Part shown: one piece after another, positions 22,447 to 35,358 of the stretch | Numbering within the stretch: position 1 is the stretch's first letter | Layout of the letters: each line of letters opens with the position of its first letter | NCBI RefSeq assembly: GCF_047495875.1 | Contig: NC_092467.1 | Location: 29,729,066 to 29,793,065, forward strand | DNA length: 64,000 nucleotides | DNA from: Pithys albifrons albifrons | Taxonomy: Eukaryota > Chordata > Aves > Passeriformes > Thamnophilidae | Direction of reading: 5' to 3' | The notes under the pieces: generated by a model | What the model was told of the DNA's origin: nothing | The model's input: only the letters and a program-made list of their open reading frames with translations | Databases searched by the model: none | Program-made: the position numbers and the translations under genes

Positions 22447-23784
22447 TACATGTTTGTGAAAAGTCCATGTTTATGGGGACAGGGAAGACATTTCCCCTTC
22501 TGCATCCACCTGGAGTCCCTCTAACTCCCAGTTTTCTCCACTGACATCCTTTGCCCATCAGCAACACACTTTCTCTTTAGGGACCTTGGTGGTTTCTTCA
22601 TGGGAGCTGCTTGGACCCACGAAAACCATCAGTGGCACTAAAAGGGTTACCTGTTTCCCACCCTGTGAGAGGGTGGCACAGCAAGGAAGGTCTAGAGAGG
22701 TTTTGGCTAAGGTGGACCTGGTTCACCAAGAGTCTGGGCTTGCTGTTAGCTCAGTATTGTAATTTGGGGTTGTCCATGTGATGAGATGAGCTCTAAAATC
22801 TCTTGAGTTCCCTCCCTTTACACTGATGATAAAAGTCAGCACATTCAGTGCTCTGCTGACACAGGGAATTAATCTTGACACCCTCACATGCTTTGTAAAG
22901 CTGATGCAGAACAAAAATACCGCAAAATTCACCAAAAGTGAAATCAAAATACCAGCTTAAAAATAAAGCTTTAAAAGTTAATTATTTCTATAAAGTTTGG
23001 GAGAAGCACCCCAGGATATACCACTGAATGACCCCAGAATTGCAGCAAAAAGCAGTTTTGTTTGTGAATGTATCACTCCTCTTTCTCAGTGAGCACTGCT
23101 AAAAACAGTTGCTGCAGACCCAGGAAATGCTGTTCCCATTCCCAGCCTGACAGTATCCTGTGAACATGTGCACACAAACAGATTTTTTTGTGAACTATTA
23201 CCCTTGAGGGCCAGTTGAGGGAACACCAAATCTGGGATAAACAAACACAGGGGTGCAAGACAGAATATAAATAATAAGAGTTTAGTTTCCATTGTCCCCC
23301 ATTCCATACTGGGATCTGGGGCTGTGATAAGAAAGTCTCCTCTCAGGCTCATCCAGAGCCCTTCTATCCATAGAAACGATTAAAAATTAACCAGGCGAGG
23401 AAGACAGATTGACTTTATCGGGTACTGCTGAGATCAGATTAACATTCCCTGACACGTGGGAGTTCAAAGTTCAGGTGCTTGAAAGTTTAATTTTTAATCT
23501 TTCTTTAATAGTTAAGGGCTAGATGAGTGCCCTAAATAGGTCCTGCCCCAGTATGAAGGATCCTCAGAGCACAAATATCAAAAGCAGTGATGATGGGCAT
23601 CTGATGTTCTCCAAAGGAAGCACAACCTCTTGCCTGCTGAACTAGAGGGACTCCTGGGATTAATCACATCTCCTTTGCTCTTGTTTTGACTGAACACACC
23701 ATCCTGCTCCAAAGGATGAATGCAGTGGTGAGAGAAAAGCAGGGAGGCCTCAACAGACTGCTGTGACTCTTCTGTTCACACCTG
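22447..23784. other. No gene recognised
   Basis: Unique-looking sequence; the short open frames on both strands carry no signature. Confidence 0.5.
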
Positions 23785-24090
23785 ATCATAGAATCATAGA
23801 AAGGATTTGGTTGGGAAAGACCTCTGAGATCATCAAGTCCAACCCTTGGTCCAACTCCAGTCCCTTTACCAGATCATGGCACTCAGTGCCACGGCCAAGC
23901 TCAGGTTAAAAACCTCCAGGGATGGGGAATCCACCCCCTCTCTGGGCAGCCCATTCCAATGCCTGAGCACTCTCTCTGCACAGAATTTTTTTCTGATCTC
24001 CGACTTCAATTTCCCCTGGCAGAGCTTGAGCCCATCATGCCCCCTTGTCCTATTGCTCACTGCCAATGTCACCTCTGAGGACCAGCTGTC
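23785..24090 (-). mobile_element. CR1 LINE 3' end, left member of a head-to-head pair
   Basis: Starts with the tandem CR1 terminal repeat 'atcatagaatcatagaaa'. It continues with 'tggtccaactccagtccct', 'ccagggatggggaatccac' and 'ctctgggcagcccattcc'. The same subfamily occurs at 41077-41745 and 58225-58660. On the minus strand 23866-24111 holds the broken C-terminal ORF2 frame. The 5' side abuts the oppositely oriented CR1 that begins near 24150. Confidence 0.93.
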
Positions 24091-24149
24091 AAAGCACCCG
24101 CACCTTCCCACAGCTCAAGGTCTGAGTGCCCAATGACCACAGGAGCCCT

Positions 24150-24547
24150 TCTCCTATGGAGACAGACTGAGACAGCTGGAGAGGAGAAAGCTTCAGAGTG
24201 ACCTCAGAGTCCTCTCCAGTACCTGAAGGGGCTACAAGAGAGCTGGAGAGGGGCTTTGGACAAGCACATGGAGGGACAGGATAAGGGGGAATGGCTTTGA
24301 ATGAATGGACAGAGGACAGGGTTAGATTGGAGATGTGGGAGAAATTCTTCCCTGTGAGGGTGGGCAGGCCCTGGCACAGGTTGCCCAGAGAAGCTGTGGC
24401 TGTCCCTTCCCTGGAAGTGTCCAAGGCCAGGTTGGATGGACCTTGAAGCAGCCTGGGACAGTGGAAGGTGTCCCTGCCCATGGCAGGGGGTGGAATGAGA
24501 TGAGCCTTAAGGTCCCTTCCACCTCAAACCATTCTGTGACTCTATGG
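24150..24547 (+). mobile_element. CR1 LINE 3' end, right member of a head-to-head pair
   Basis: Sense-orientation CR1 of a different subfamily: 'gagacagctggagaggaga', 'acaggataagggggaatgg', 'gagggtgggcaggccctgg', 'cacaggttgcccagagaag', ending in the terminal repeat 'attctgtgactctatgg' at 24547. With the preceding copy it forms a 5'-to-5' inverted arrangement of unlike subfamilies, so it is not a simple palindrome. Confidence 0.95.
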
Positions 24548-27063
24548 TAAAAGTCAGCAAGTATTTGTGACCTACACATGCTTTTACCAACATTGTTGTG
24601 TCCAACCCTCACCTCAAAAGAACCAACCCAACCATCAGAAGACACACCCTCTTAAAAACTCGAGAAGTTCCACATTTCTGCCACTGTTTTATTGTCTGCC
24701 TTCACTGCAGTTATTACAGTTGCTACGAATTACTTAGCCTAACATCAGCAAATACTTAGCAACAAATGTTTTACACATGACAAATCCTTTGCCTCTGGCC
24801 TTTTTAGAAGTTCACGTTTTTCCTCACGCAACAGAACCCTGGTTAGACTCTCACATCAGCTGCTGCAAAGGGTACAGGAGAAATAAGGGGCGTTTTCTCC
24901 CACTCAGCCTCACTATCCTTTCAAAACCAAATTGATTGTTCTTGGATGTAGATGGGGGACATTCCATACCTACACATATGGAGAGCAGATTCTCAGTGTT
25001 GAACATGCCTGTGAGGTAATATTTTAGCCGAACCTACTGCCTGTCACATCTGGTATTTTGAATAATCAGTTAAGTGAACCGTAAATTAAATAAAGCCAAG
25101 ACAGTGTCATAAACCTAAAGTGCATTTCCAAAGGTTCTCCCATATGAAAAGGGAGTTGGCTTAGAAGGCTTTAACATCCTGACTCTGAGACCCTTAACTG
25201 GAAATAAATCAACAGCCTGTGTGCTTGTACCCACGGAACAGCCCCCCAGAGAGGATTAAAAATAAATACTTGTGAGAAAGGAAAGTGACAACACAGATGG
25301 ATTTTCCTTCATAGACACCTGCCACAAATGAAGGGCTTCTGATGGTGATAGTCAGAGTCAGAAACTAAACCAGAAATATGAGGGGGGACACTGTCCCAGT
25401 GGTGCTTCCTTTGCTGCCAGCTTGGCTGGGAAGGAGCAGGAGGTGCCAGGTGCCCTCTCCAGCTCTGGTGGCAAAGGAGCTGTGGGAAAGATGAGGTTGT
25501 TTTATCCACCTCCCACTGGGATGAGTGAGTCTGGTCTCCTGAGTCTCCTGGGATGTACCCCAACATTTTCACCCATCTCCTGGAGCTCTTGGCTGTATCA
25601 CTCCAGTTTCAACCACAGGAATGACTTCACAGTCAAGGAACATAAAGCAGCAGCTACTTTGTGAGCTTGTCCTTGGGAATGCTCAGCACAGCCTTGTAAA
25701 TGCAGAGATCGTTCTGATTCCAGCCCAAGGACTGTCTTTCCCTGCACCTCTACCATCCCTGAGCACCACGTTCCACCAATAAAGGGCTAATGAACCACAG
25801 CAGTTGTTCATATGTTTTCTTACTCCTTCTCCAAAATGTCACAATAAATCTATATTGCTGGATAACAGCAAGCAGATGGATGTCGTAGCTTGTAATTTGG
25901 CAAAGGGATTCTCAATCAAGGCAAAGATTAATTCTCCCCAATGATAACCAGCTTTTTCATTTGTTAGAAGCCCATTATCATTTCCTAAAAGGTATTTCTC
26001 AGGACAAGGGTAAAACAAACTCTCTTTGTCCTATTGCTTTACCCATTAAGGAGGGAATGAGGGATGGATTTCTGGAGACAAGGTGAGTTAACCACAGAAA
26101 ATGCCATCTCCAAATAAGCATAGAAACAGTACCAAAAAACCTCCTAGAAATGCTCTTTGATGGAGCACATGGATTCATGGAATGTACTCCTGTTGTTTTG
26201 TGAGCAGCCCAGGAAAACTTTTAGCAGGTTTTGTTAGAATTAGTATTTCCTCAATGAGACTGAAAAATAAACACACAAAAAAAAATCAAAACAAATGAAA
26301 AAACTATTTCCTGAGATATGTTGTCTTGCCATAGCAAAAGGAATGTGTCCTTTGTTCTAAAACCTTCAAACTAAGCAACAGAATAGAAAAACAACATGGG
26401 GTTTGCCAGCTGGGCAAAAATAAAATGGGGATACACTGCCAGTCCCCTCATAATGTGGAAAGGCCCAAAATTTGTAAGTAAATGGAAATTCTGGCACATG
26501 AAATGAGCTTTAGTCCTGACTTCCAGCCCCTGCCTTGTCCCTGGTCCTGCTGCAGGTGTGTAGCAACTCAGGGAGGAAAGTTTACATTTCCTCACTCTTC
26601 TTGCTCTGATTTGAGGATTTCATTAAATGCTCCTAAAAACATCTCCTAAAGGTATTTGTTACCCTTGCATTTTGTTTGCTAATGAGCTCCTAATTGTGGC
26701 ATAGCAAGTTCATCAACCATTGTACTTTAATAAAACAAGGAGATATTGCAGCTAATTATTTGTTAAACTCATTACCAGAGCCCTGCTACTGCAGAATGTT
26801 GGAGCTGTTGAATTTTCCAGCTGCCACTGCTGCAGGACGTGGGGTGAGGGCTCGAGCAGAGGTCTCTGCCAACCTCCCTGGGAGCTGCAGATCTCCCTGG
26901 GAGATGCAGAAGGTGGGGACATGCACAGATGTGGACATGTCCTCCTTCCTCCTGCTCTAGAAATGACAATCCTTGCCAGAGGAAGAATGGACACTGCTGG
27001 TCCCAACGAGGGTCAGCAGTGTCTGCCCAAAGTGAGTGTAGACATCCTGGAATTACCGAGTGA
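24548..27063. other. No gene recognised
   Basis: Unique-looking sequence. The open frames at 25309-25664 and 26694-27006 overlap antisense frames and show no domain. Confidence 0.5.
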
Positions 27064-27365
27064 CAGACTGGTTTGGGTTGGGAGTAACCTTAAAGATCAT
27101 CAAGTTCCATTTCCTTGACATGGGCAGCGACACCTTCCACTAGAACAGGTTGCTCAAGGCTTTATCCAACCTGGCCTTGGACGCTCCCAGGGATGGAGCA
27201 GCCACAGCTCCTCTGGGCACCTGTGCCAGGGCCTGCCCACCCTCACAGGGGAGAATTTCTTCCTAATATCCAATCTGACCTACTCTCTGCCAGTGTGAAG
27301 CCGTTCTCCTTGTCCTCTCACTACCTGCCCTTGTAAAAAGACCCTCTCTGGCTTTCTTGTTGCCA
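27064..27365 (-). mobile_element. CR1 LINE 3' fragment
   Basis: Antisense CR1 3' UTR: 'actggtttgggttgggagt', 'gacaccttccactagaaca', 'caacctggccttggacgct', 'cacctgtgccagggcctgc', 'cttgtaaaaagaccctctc'. The terminal octamers are lost or decayed at the left end. Confidence 0.93.
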
Positions 27366-30300
27366 CATTTCTTTTTTTCCCCTAGTTGAAAAGGCAATTT
27401 TGGATCAAATTTAGCAATAAATACCTTTAAGGAAAATAAAGTCAGAATGTATCTTCCAAAAAGCCTCAGACTTACACAACCCGAGACTGTAAATATTAAT
27501 TTGGGTTAGGTCTGCTTTTAAAACAGTGATAAAACAGCAGTGATGAGAGGGGCTTTGGAGCTCCTGCTTTTCTTGCTACCTCCAGTGGGGCATCTCAGAG
27601 CACCCCCAGACACTCCCAGGGAAATCACTGCCCTGATCCTCGTGGGCACTGGGTGGGATCAGTACAGGTAATCGACAAGTTTTCACTCTCTGCACACTAA
27701 AGAACAATATATTAGTAGAAAATTAACAGCTCAGTTAGTTATTGATTAACAGAAATGCTACAGTGCTCTTACGATTTCCAATGGCTCCTGATTAATGGAA
27801 GAGGCAATGGAATGTAAATGGTGATCTCACTGTGTTGGGAGCATCATGGGCAGAGCACAGGGCAGGCGGTGCCCACAGCAGGGACCACACTCTGCCTTGG
27901 AAATATTCCCCAAGCTTGGCTAAACAGGGAACCTGAACTGGAAAATATATTTATGTATCGGTCCTGGGGTTAAAACACCATAGGGTTTGTATTTCCTTAA
28001 AACACTTTAGAGAGTTGTACTTCCTTAATCTGTTGGGTGAGTGTTTCAGTCCCTCTTCTGCCTCACTCTCAGTGCAGCTCAGGTGCCTGGTGAGAGCCTT
28101 TCTATCTGGGGAGGCTCCATCCCAAATCCATCTTCATACCAGGGTGGATAAGAGTTGCTCCTGTCCATTCCCACCTTTTCTTTCCACTCCCTGCTCTACT
28201 GTGTCAAGGTTAAGGAATAATGAATTATCAATAAGGCCTCAGCTCCACCAGAGAAATGAAATGCTCCAGACTGAGCACACGAGAGCTGAGAAAGATTTAA
28301 ATACAGTTTTGTGTCATCCACTCCAGCTTTGCTCATGTGAGCTGTGAGTCAGCATCCTCTTAAATCACTGCAATTGCAATGTCCTCCAAGAACAAGTCCT
28401 GCAGTTCTTCTCACAGCCCTTGGGAATTCAGACCTCTGGGAAGAGTCACAAGCCAGAACTGAAGTGGCAGGAACAAACTACTGACACCACTCAAGTGCTT
28501 GCCTGGCAATGGCATCCCTTAAAATACTGTAAAGTGCAACAGCAAGTGCCTTCCAAAGAATGTCTGTGTGCAGAGAAACCAACCAGAGCACCTTCCAACA
28601 CTGACATTAGTGTTTCACATATATATATATATTTATATATATCCTATACATAGAACAAATAAACCAATAAAATTACCTGTTTGGGAAAAAGGAGAATTAT
28701 GTTTCCAAAATTTTGAACTAAAAGAGAGGCCACGATTCCAGTTCCATCACTGACCAGCTCTGGATGTGAAGATGGTCTTTGCTCCCTGAGGAACATGTAA
28801 CACAAATCTGCCATAAAGTGACGCAAAGGGGTTGAAAAAACCCCTGTGGATCTCCAAGGTAAAACTATTCTATTACAACATCATGTTGCTATGCAGAGCT
28901 CATTCTCCTGCCTGTTTAGGCTGAATGTGAATCCAGGCTACTATAATCTTGTGTTACAAAGAAAACACCAAAAAAAACCCAACCAAAAAAGACATACCAA
29001 CCTCTACTCCAGATATAATCAGAACAGGTTTTGTTGACTTGCAGGAAGTACTTTGCCGTGTGTATCACAAACAGTTATTCACTTATACTTAAAAAAAATA
29101 ATAACCCTGCTCTATTTGATAGTTGGCAATACTGAATTAGTAATTTTAGCAAATCAGAAGGAAGTTAATGTAATCCTCAATTTGCTTTGCATCTTCAAAG
29201 TCACCTACGGCATTTTACAAGGCAGGTAATATTATCACAGCTGGACACCCTGGTAATCTTTTCAGCTCTTTTTCCCTTTCAAAATAAATGTTACAGATTT
29301 GCCATGATACTGCTAAAATAGCTGTTAATTTACTTCAAAAGATAAAATGGGTGAATTAACAGAGCCTTGAGCTCCATGGAACTGAACAGAAATGCCAGCA
29401 GGGCACCACACAAATGGGAGCTCCAGGGCTGCAGATGCACCTCCTGCCACCACTCCCCATTTCAGGAGAGGTTTGGATCCAGCTCCTCCACCCTGGCTTT
29501 TTGTTTGTCCCTTGTCCCAGGGCTGTGGGATTTGCAGAAGGTGGCAGGTGCTCCACAAGAGCAAACTGGCTATTTGAAAACATCAGGTTGGCTCTCTAAG
29601 GCCAAAACTGAAAGGTAACAAGGACCCCAACACTGAACTATATTCCTCTCTTCAGTCTGATGTTCACACTGGAAACCACTTGGGAAGCTTAATGGGCTCA
29701 AAACACTGAGACTGGGAAAGACTCAGCTTTAATTGGCATCCAGTTCAAACCAGCAATTTTAACTTTTCTTCTCTGGGGACAACTCCTGTGAGTTTAACCA
29801 GTGTCTTCTCACCTCCTGGAAAAAGCACAGCTGTGCCTATAAATTAAGCTCAGTTTAAAAGCTCAGGAGGGATGATGTACCTGCAGAAACCACTGCCAGC
29901 TCCCTCTGTGCCCAAGGAGCCAAATGCTTGATTTAAACCATCATGCCTTTCCTCCAGAGGACAGATGCTGCATCCAGCTGGGCTCCTTCCTCACTGGAAA
30001 ACCCTGCAGCATGAAGGGCCTGAGCAGCACCCACCACACCAGCCCAGGTGGGACCACCACCTGCAGCACCTCAAGCTCCCCAGGATCCCAGTGGTGCTTT
30101 CTGCACCAGGTAAAAAATTACTAATGTACCCCCCCAGGAAAATACCTCCAGGGATAGGGTGATCCTGTTTATCCCTGTGGTGCCTTCCAGCCCCACTCAG
30201 GACATCTCAAAGTCAGCAGGCACAAAACTTGACAACCTTCACCACTTTGCCATCAGAGCTGCAAGGAGCAAGCCCAGTGTTGCTGTGTAAAGACCTGCTA

Positions 30301-31260
30301 TAGGAAATCACTTGTAAGTTCATGGTAGTAATTTGATTTTATTGAGTTTTTTATTGTCTGACCATGTTTCCTGCCTAACTTTTAGTAATTATGAAATATT
30401 ACAAGGCACACTGACTGTGTAAGAACCCAGTGTAAATACCTGGTGAATACTGAAGGGTCTCTCCACCAACTTCCTGCACAGAGTAATTAATGCTTAGTCT
30501 TAGAGTTTCTTTAAATACATGTTACTCACAAGAACATTCTGCTCAGGTTCTTTCTTTAATTGCTGTGGGATACTATTGCCTGCTCTTTATATAGAACTTT
30601 AAAAATATATATAAAACTTATTTACAACCATTTACATACCAGAAAAGCCTAATCAAACCTCCCTGATTTCCATGTCAAGTGCCATAGATGCTTTAGCAAT
30701 CAGCATGTTATATAAAAAATAAAATCAGAACATATTTGTCTTCTTAATAAACTGTTTTAGCAATAAAACATAAAAAGTTAGAGATCTAAATAACAGTTGA
30801 ATAGTGGGAGCTGTAAAAGCTGGAATGATTGATTTCATAATGTTTTCAGGCATTATAAATAACCTTTAAGTGTTTCCATTGCTTTGATTTGCATAAGCAA
30901 TTAACAGTTCATTAAGCATGGATTAAAACAAAGCCAAGGCAATACCAGGGACCTGGGTCAGTCAGTGCTGCTCCAGCCCAGCTCTCCAAACCAGCTGCTG
31001 TGGATTGGTTTGGGATTGGGCAGCAAGGCTTTGGTACTGGGGGTTGCAGGGGTGGCTTCTGTGAGAGGTTGCCAGAACCTTCCCCATGTGCCATGGAGAC
31101 AATGCCAGCCTGGATCAACCCACCACACAGACTCACCAGGGTCAGCACTGGGGAAATCATGTGTAGAACAGGGCTGGGGGCCATGTCATACCAAAACAGT
31201 GTGGGACCTCCACAGGAAATTCAGAGCAACTTCACAGGACCTCCAGAGAAACTCAGAGAA
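27366..31260. other. No gene recognised; (TA)n at 28618-28642
   Basis: Unique-looking sequence with one short TA microsatellite. 30300-30930 is markedly AT-rich. 29195-29260 faintly resembles an old SINE 3' end but is too short to call. No exon is supportable. Confidence 0.5.
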
Positions 31261-31313
31261 CAGAATCACAGGATCACAGAGGTTGGAAAAGACTCCATGA
31301 TCAAGTCCAACAC
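31261..31313 (-). mobile_element. Very short CR1 3' end
   Basis: 'cagaatcacaggatcacag' followed by 'aggttggaaaagactccat' and 'gatcaagtccaac' is the last 50 bp of a CR1 in antisense. Confidence 0.75.
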
Positions 31314-32699
31314 TTAAAACTTCATAAGACCTTCACAGGAAACTCACAGAATCTCCACAGGGAATTGGCCCCAACATCCAAAGTGTTTTCCACCCCTCCC
31401 AGGGTTGGAATCTCCTCTTGGTGAGCACCCACCCAGCCTTGCAAACACACACATGGTTTTGTGGCCTTTCCTACACTTCATGTAGGAAAAGAAAGGCTTT
31501 TTGCCAGGTCCATGAGGTCTGAGCTGCAGCCCCAGGTAGCAGTTATGGGGCATGAAAAGGGAGGGTGGGAGCACAGGGGAAGGAATGAAGACAAGGGAAG
31601 ATAATTGAAAGTACCAGTGCACTAGTTATGTTGCATATTTCTAACGTAATTAGTATTAATAAGCTGTCAGTCAGAAGATGTAGTTGTTAAAAAGCAGTTT
31701 CAGTGGGGGAAAATGATAATGGAACTCCTCCATGTATTTGTCTGTATTATTTATTCTGTTGTTTTTTTCAGTTCACTGCCACGGATGTGTGTTTAGCAGA
31801 AGTGAAATCGAAGAAGCAAACTGAGTTTTTGTTTATTAACTAGAAAAATAATACCCTGTATTGCTCAGAGCCAGTGCCAGCCATAGGAGGGAGGCTCAGG
31901 GAGGTCAGGGGGTCAGTTCTGCACTCAAACCATGATGTTTTCAAGGTATAACTCTGAATTAATTCTGCTTTGACACATACACTTGTTCCTGTGGTACCCA
32001 GCACGGCACGGCTGCTCCTTATTCTCTACCAATGGGTAAAGACAATCCAAATGCTCTGCAGGGTTTTCTCATGGTTTAACACTGCAGTTCCTAAAGCTGC
32101 TCACATCATGTGCACTGAATAACACATTCAATAATTTCCCTTTTTTAATTTTTCAATTGTCTGCAAGCAGCTTACAGCGTTCCCCAAAGCATCTGGAACG
32201 AGAAATTAGTCACTAAATATTTTATACAAATAGTTATTTAGGCTGGATCTTGATCACAAGCAGTTTGCTGTGGATTCAAGTGGGACAGAAGGATTTGGAT
32301 TGGATTGGTGCTTCTGGCTTGTAACTTGGCCCTATGAAGACAGCTCTGCTTTCCCTGCTTTGCAAAGCAGCCCCCATGACAACACTCAGGGTAGGCTATT
32401 CCAGGCTCCAGCATTCCCATGGCCAAGTGAAAGCCACATTAGCTGTGGTTGCTCTCAGATATCCCCAGCACATCCCCTGCACCGTGAGCACCTCCTGCAT
32501 CTCAGAGCTATGTGCAAATACCACATCCACATTTACCAGTGGGGGATGAGAAAACAGAGTCAAACCTGACTTTGGCTGCATGGAGGAGGTCTTGACTTAC
32601 GGAGACACCCTGACTTTTATGCCCAGTGTGAAGAGATCTTTTTTCTGTGCTTTGACAAAGCAGCCTCACCCATGTGGACAGAGGTGAGATACAAAGAGG
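31314..32699. other. No gene recognised
   Basis: Unique-looking sequence; nothing supportable. Confidence 0.5.
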
Positions 32700-32892
32700 T
32701 TTCCTGCAATGAGGGTGGTCAGGCACTGGCACAGGTTGCCCAGAGATGTGGTGGAAGCCCCATGCCTGGAAACACTCAAGGATGAGGCTCTGAGTGACCT
32801 GTCTGGTTGAAGATGTCCCTGCTCATTGCAGGGGGTTGGACGAGATGGCCTCTAAAAGTCCCTTCCAACCCACCCCATTGTGTGATTCCATG
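32700..32892 (+). mobile_element. CR1 LINE 3' fragment
   Basis: Sense CR1 end: 'gagggtggtcaggcactgg', 'cacaggttgcccagagatg', 'cattgcagggggttggacg', 'agtcccttccaacccaccc', then the degenerate octamers 'attgtgtgattcc'. Confidence 0.93.
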
Positions 32893-35264
32893 TGCCAGAC
32901 TGTGCATGAGCCCTCAGTTGCCCCTCCAGTGCCATGCTCTGCCTCTCATCACTCCTGGCATCACTCCTTGCTCTCATCACTCCTTGCATCCCAGTGGAGC
33001 ACTGGGAGTTAATGTTAACACCAGGGATTTCTCTTCTATGTGTCAAATAAGTAAGAAATGCTGCTGCTTTTCTTGGTCACTGAAACCACCTGCTAAATTT
33101 AAGAAGTCTGTAAGTCACAAACCCTTGGCAGCTTGGCACAAAGGCTGGAAAATGCTAAAAGCACCACTCTGACTACTGCAGCCAATTTTAAATTCTGACT
33201 TTGAAAAATCCAGGAGGAAGTAACTGAGGGTCTCGTTGGACTGTAAGAGCTCCTGTCAGCTCTGAGCAAAATGAAACATTCCTGAACTGGTACCATTCCA
33301 GGCAAGGAATACAGGATATTTTCTGACTCAGGTTACTAAAGGAAAAAAGAGACCTTAGAGGTGTTAGGATCTAAAATGGGAACTGGGACACTGCTCCTCT
33401 GCCTGACATCCTGCCCTGTGTGGGGTCACAGGGAGCCAAGATGTGGCTGCAGAGAGCCCAGATCTCTGGCCTGGCTGCCTTGGGGCTCTTCAGTGACTTT
33501 ATGTGCCTCATTTGGATTGTTGGAGCTTTGTTTGGAAAATGCTGGTTGTTTCCTAAATGGAATGAATTGTGATGATTTGTTGCAGTCATTGTGCTCAGCA
33601 GAACATGAGGATGCAGAGAAGTTCAGCCCATCAGCATCATCCTGAGATCTGCCTTAGACCCCATCAGGCAGGAAGCCACATGGTGGCAATGGGCTCCTGG
33701 AGCTATCTGGGACCTCCCTTTGGTGTCTCCTTCCTTTCTTCCTCTCCCTGCTGAGCTCCAAGGTTAAAATACCTTATTTCAGTGTCTTTAAGGACAAGGA
33801 AAACTGAAAAAGAACAGATGTTCTTTCAAGGTTTTTCACCTTTTCAGCATGGAATATTTTCAAGGAGCTTTGGACAGGGTGAGTTTGTGGTCATTAAATA
33901 GCTGTCCCATAATTACAAATAAGGATCCAACTGAGGCACAACTTAGGGCTCATTTTCAGGTGATCCTCACCCATGGGGGGACCAATTTCCCACCCCCTGA
34001 CAGTGCAAAAGACTCCCCAGAGACACACCAACAACTGCCGGGGCTCTTCTTCTCAAGCCATTGCTGATACAGGTGCTGGCCCCACCACTGGAGGCAGAAT
34101 TCCAAGCCATTTTCCACATTATTTATTAATACAGGGACAAAAATTATTTCCTTCCAATCAGGTTTTCTTGTCTCAGCCGTTCAACATGTTCCTATGGTTT
34201 TTTTCCTCCCTTTCTTATTACCTTTTCTGATAGTAAAGATATTGCAGATGGGCATCAAACTGTGCAAAATGTAAATTATGATTGGGTAGAGTCAGAACAT
34301 AAAAAATAAGTTATTTGGATGCAATTTTTTTTTTCCTAAGGACCACAGCACATATGGCATGCTAAAAAAATGTCTCGTGTTCATTAAGGCTAAATGAGAC
34401 AGGTTAGAGAATCATGGGCACCAAATGGAAAACTTGGGGGAAAAAAAATGCTGGCTGGCAACTCATTCTGCTGATAATATTTTTTGGATGTTTCCCTCCT
34501 GCCCTCTCTCCCTCGTTTTTTCTTTTCAAACTGCAAGGACATTTTTGCAAATATTTCACAAATATCTGATGGCTGTTGCTTAGGAATCTGTCCTCCCTGC
34601 TGTGCCTTCCTCATTTGAAGGTCATAATCTTCAGTTTGTGAAATCATAATTATCTCGCTAGCCAGTGGCTCTGATGTCACAAATGGAGGATTATGATGAC
34701 TTCAATGGAAAAAGCAGCAGCAGGAGAAAATGAACTCCTCAGCCACCAAGAGGTTGTTTTCTCTCCACCTCCCCCCCAAAAAAGGATATAGTGGAGAAAA
34801 ATATGAGCAGAATGATCTCCAAATAGACTATTTTCTGCATGGTATCAGTGCCTCTTTTAGAATATGAGGGTAATTTCTGCCTTGTGCTGGTTTAACACAG
34901 ACTTCCACTTTATTTTAACACATAGCAGGTCTTATATTTAATGTAATAGCAGAATCTTGCTACTTCTTGTGGAGTTCATACAGAGACCTCAGAGTTCTCC
35001 TATAAAAATGAAATGAGCCTCCCTGTAACCCTCAGCAGAATGAAATGGCCAAGATTCACCCCAAGGTCACCTCTGCCTGGGGCTTCACTGCTGCCAGATA
35101 ATTTGCCACTGTATCAAATAATGTACCAAATAAACACTGTCTGTCAGATTAAGAAAAGTATTTAATGCCCAGCTCTCCTTATTGCTTGTTATTAACCATC
35201 CCTGCCAGCCTAATGCTAAAAATTCAGTGACTCATAGAGGGTGACAACTTGTCTCCCCCAAAAC
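32893..35264. other. No gene recognised
   Basis: Unique-looking sequence with a short direct repetition of 'catcactcctt' around 32945-32990. No exon or transposon is supportable. Confidence 0.5.
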
Positions 35265-35358
35265 CACAGACTCTTAGCCAGGGTTGGTTTGAAGGGACCT
35301 TAAAAACCATCTAGTTTTGACCCCCTCCCATGGGCAGGGAATCTCCCACTGGAAGGGG
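35265..35358 (-). mobile_element. Short CR1 3' fragment
   Basis: Antisense CR1: 'ggttggtttgaagggacct', 'taaaaaccatctagttttg', 'cccatgggcagggaatctc'. Confidence 0.85.

Noticed and set aside
29195..29260. Old SINE 3' end (MIR-like) in antisense
   Set aside because: Only a short, weak match ('cattttacaaggcaggtaatattat'-like words spread over 60 bp); not distinguishable from chance.
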